From Hyalella azteca (taxonomy: Eukaryota; Arthropoda; Malacostraca; Amphipoda; Hyalellidae), in the NCBI RefSeq assembly GCF_000764305.2, contig NW_025944135.1:558001-622000 (forward strand): a DNA stretch of 64,000 nt. Reading direction: 5' to 3'. The notes beneath the pieces were generated by a model that was not told where the DNA came from, did not search any database, and was given only the letters and a program-made list of their open reading frames with translations. This document shows positions 62,216-64,000 of this stretch, in pieces; position 1 is the first letter of the stretch; every line of letters begins with the position of its first letter. The translations under genes were made by a program, and so were the position numbers.

Positions 62216-64000
62216 ACCCTTTCTCTGAGCCACTGATTGATGTGTCAGTGCAAGCATTAGAACCTTTGCAGGCATCGGGCTTCCAGATCTGGTGATCTTT
62301 TGTGTTCAGCATCCGATAGTTGTTAACAGTTATTTATGTTGCATCCAAATGTGAAACCATGATTTTAAAGATAATATGAAGTTTGTATAATAGTATAAAT
62401 TAGTTAAAATGTACGCAAAAATTTAATGGGAAGAAATCACATTGCCTGAAAATCTTGTTGCTTACTCGTATCTATTTATTTCAATCATAGATTGTGCTTT
62501 TAATGACATTTCTTATCATTTATTAACATTCATATTCAGAGTGGCTCAGTGGTCGGGTGGTTTAGCACAGCAGTATTGAAACAGTTGTGACCGGACGTTC
62601 ACTACCTTAGCTTCAACGGATGGCCGCCTAAGGTTGCACGCTGGCCACGAACTTATTAAAAAGCTAGTTTCAAAGAATCGATAATGAAAACACAGCTTTC
62701 CAGTTCACCACTGAAGTTTCAAACGTTTATTCCAATAAGCACTTTAAAATGGGCACTCTACATTTAAGGTCACAGTAACGAGCAGCACAGACACATGGCA
62801 AATAATTAATCAGCTCAGTCAGGGAGAGGGCTCACTGCAAGACAAAAAGCTTCATGCCAGATCGGCAGTTACTAGCTACCACTAGGAAGGTCAGAGCAGC
62901 AACTTAACCGATCGGCTAGCAGGACACAACTGCTGTCTCATATAAAAGGAATCGCCCTCGTCACCTCTCTCTGAGACAAATCTTCCCTGAAAGGGTCGGA
63001 AGTCTAAGCTACTTAACCGGCCTCGCTAAAAAACCCATACATGTAGAATAATATATTACCTAGCTCAAACAAAATTGAAATTGGTAAAAAGGCCTAAAAA
63101 GACCGTGAACGATTCTCATTCGTTCACACAGTGATTAGTGTGTTCGAGACCGCAACAAGCTGTGAATGTCCTGCGATGTTAAGAATCAGCGCCCCTGAAA
63201 CCGCTGTTATTGTTTATATTATTATACAAGTCGCAATAAATATACCTGGTACTTTCCTCACTCAAATTTGTCAACCGCGAACAGTGCAGCTATGGGAAAT
63301 TATTCAATAAAATCCAGATCACCTGACGGGACACACTCAGAATATTTTGTTCGTTGATTAATAAGGCCGTGCAGTCGAATATCTTTTCAGGGAAACTATA
63401 ACGCGAAAAGGCAATCCTAGCGCCCGTCGATTTCGTTTCGATGGCAGCGGAGTGCCAAGTCGGACTCAAAGAATCCGGTAGATTGAATCAAAGCGCACCA
63501 ATATCTATGCTCTAAAAAAACTCTGCATTCAAACGTTAAAAATAATTACCACTTTGTAGGCCCAACAATTTCCAACTGAGCCGAATTTTTCATCTGCCGT
63601 GTATCGGCCTTTTACAAGAGTGTAAATCTGAGCCAAAAACTGGATAATTAAGAAAGATTTTATTCGCCTAAGTTAAAAGCTTTAAAAATTCAAGAAAATT
63701 CGTTGCCCGGAAACTGAAATAATATTAATTATTAATTAATTTATTAAATAGACGATTAACTTCGTCGAAAATGAGCGTCGGATTGGGTTTGCTGAATGCG
63801 TACAAAATTGTGAAATTCCTTTACGTTATTTCACTCCCATTTTCCATTTTCCCATTTTGCTCCCTTTTCATAATTCTCTCCCATATTCATATTTCACTGC
63901 CATTACCATGAAACTTTCGCATATTAATATTTCACTTTCATATTCGTATATTTCACTCAGGTCGTAACATTTTCACTTTCTGAAAGTACTGCATTAGAAC
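62216..64000. other. Region without recognisable gene
   Basis: No recognisable coding sequence was seen. It holds the tRNA-like segment at 62536-62610 and a TATAAAAG motif near 62941 inside a GC-richer stretch (62760-63030). That stretch could be a promoter or an LTR-type repeat, but nothing confirms either. Confidence 0.4.
62536..62610 (+). repeat. Possible tRNA-derived SINE head
   Basis: TGGCTCAGTGG (62542-62552) fits the polymerase III A box. GTTCACTAC (62597-62605) differs from the B box at one position. The spacing is 55 bp, close to that of long-arm tRNAs. No acceptor stem pairing or SINE tail was identified. Confidence 0.3.

Overview
The window looks like nuclear DNA of an arthropod, most likely a crustacean (inference). 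It is AT-rich, has long introns, short GC-richer exons, many minisatellites and several decayed transposons. I see no bacterial-style operons, no CRISPR array and no recognisable viral gene. Only one gene is well supported.

The gene runs from 11399 to 19087 on the + strand. Eight exons can be joined in phase to give the last 368 residues of a TINAG/TINAGL-type protein (tubulointerstitial nephritis antigen family, similar to the C1-peptidase-like protein F26E4.3 of nematodes). It has a cysteine-rich VWC-like segment followed by a papain-fold domain in which the catalytic Cys is Ser, so it is a pseudoprotease. The 5' exons were not found. Its introns are unusual. A tandem array in front of exon 2 carries three extra copies of that exon's splice acceptor plus its first ~20 bases. 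The donor of exon 6 is the first unit of a tandem array of donor-like sites about 24 bp apart. Exon 4 uses a GC donor with a dispersed hairpin-rich repeat 14 bp behind it. Exon 3 is followed at once by a microsatellite and a 20-bp repeat. One intron also holds a Tourist-like MITE.

Downstream: a complete but dead Tc1-like transposon (19193-20569, perfect 28-bp inverted ends, TA duplication) sits 105 bp after the stop codon. A retroelement insertion with a 14-bp target-site duplication lies at 23314-23781. A deleted mariner-like element (33312-34053) has had part of its transposase sequence expanded into 29-bp repeats. LINE pieces lie at 55098-55530. Minisatellites lie at 4350-4938 (24 bp), 31424-31606 (16-17 bp), 50441-50795 (11 bp), 51719-51903 (59 bp) and 61403-62155 (20 bp). 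A 77-bp near-perfect palindrome lies at 45904-45980.

Two places (33647-33684 and 55253-55290) contain the same 38-bp head-to-head Tn5 mosaic-end sequence. This is the Nextera mate-pair junction adapter, so both are sequencing or assembly artefacts and the sequence across them should not be trusted.

Most of the remaining sequence has no gene I can support. Weak exon candidates are listed with low confidence at 38805-38920 (-) and 41481-41666 (+). All calls were made by eye.
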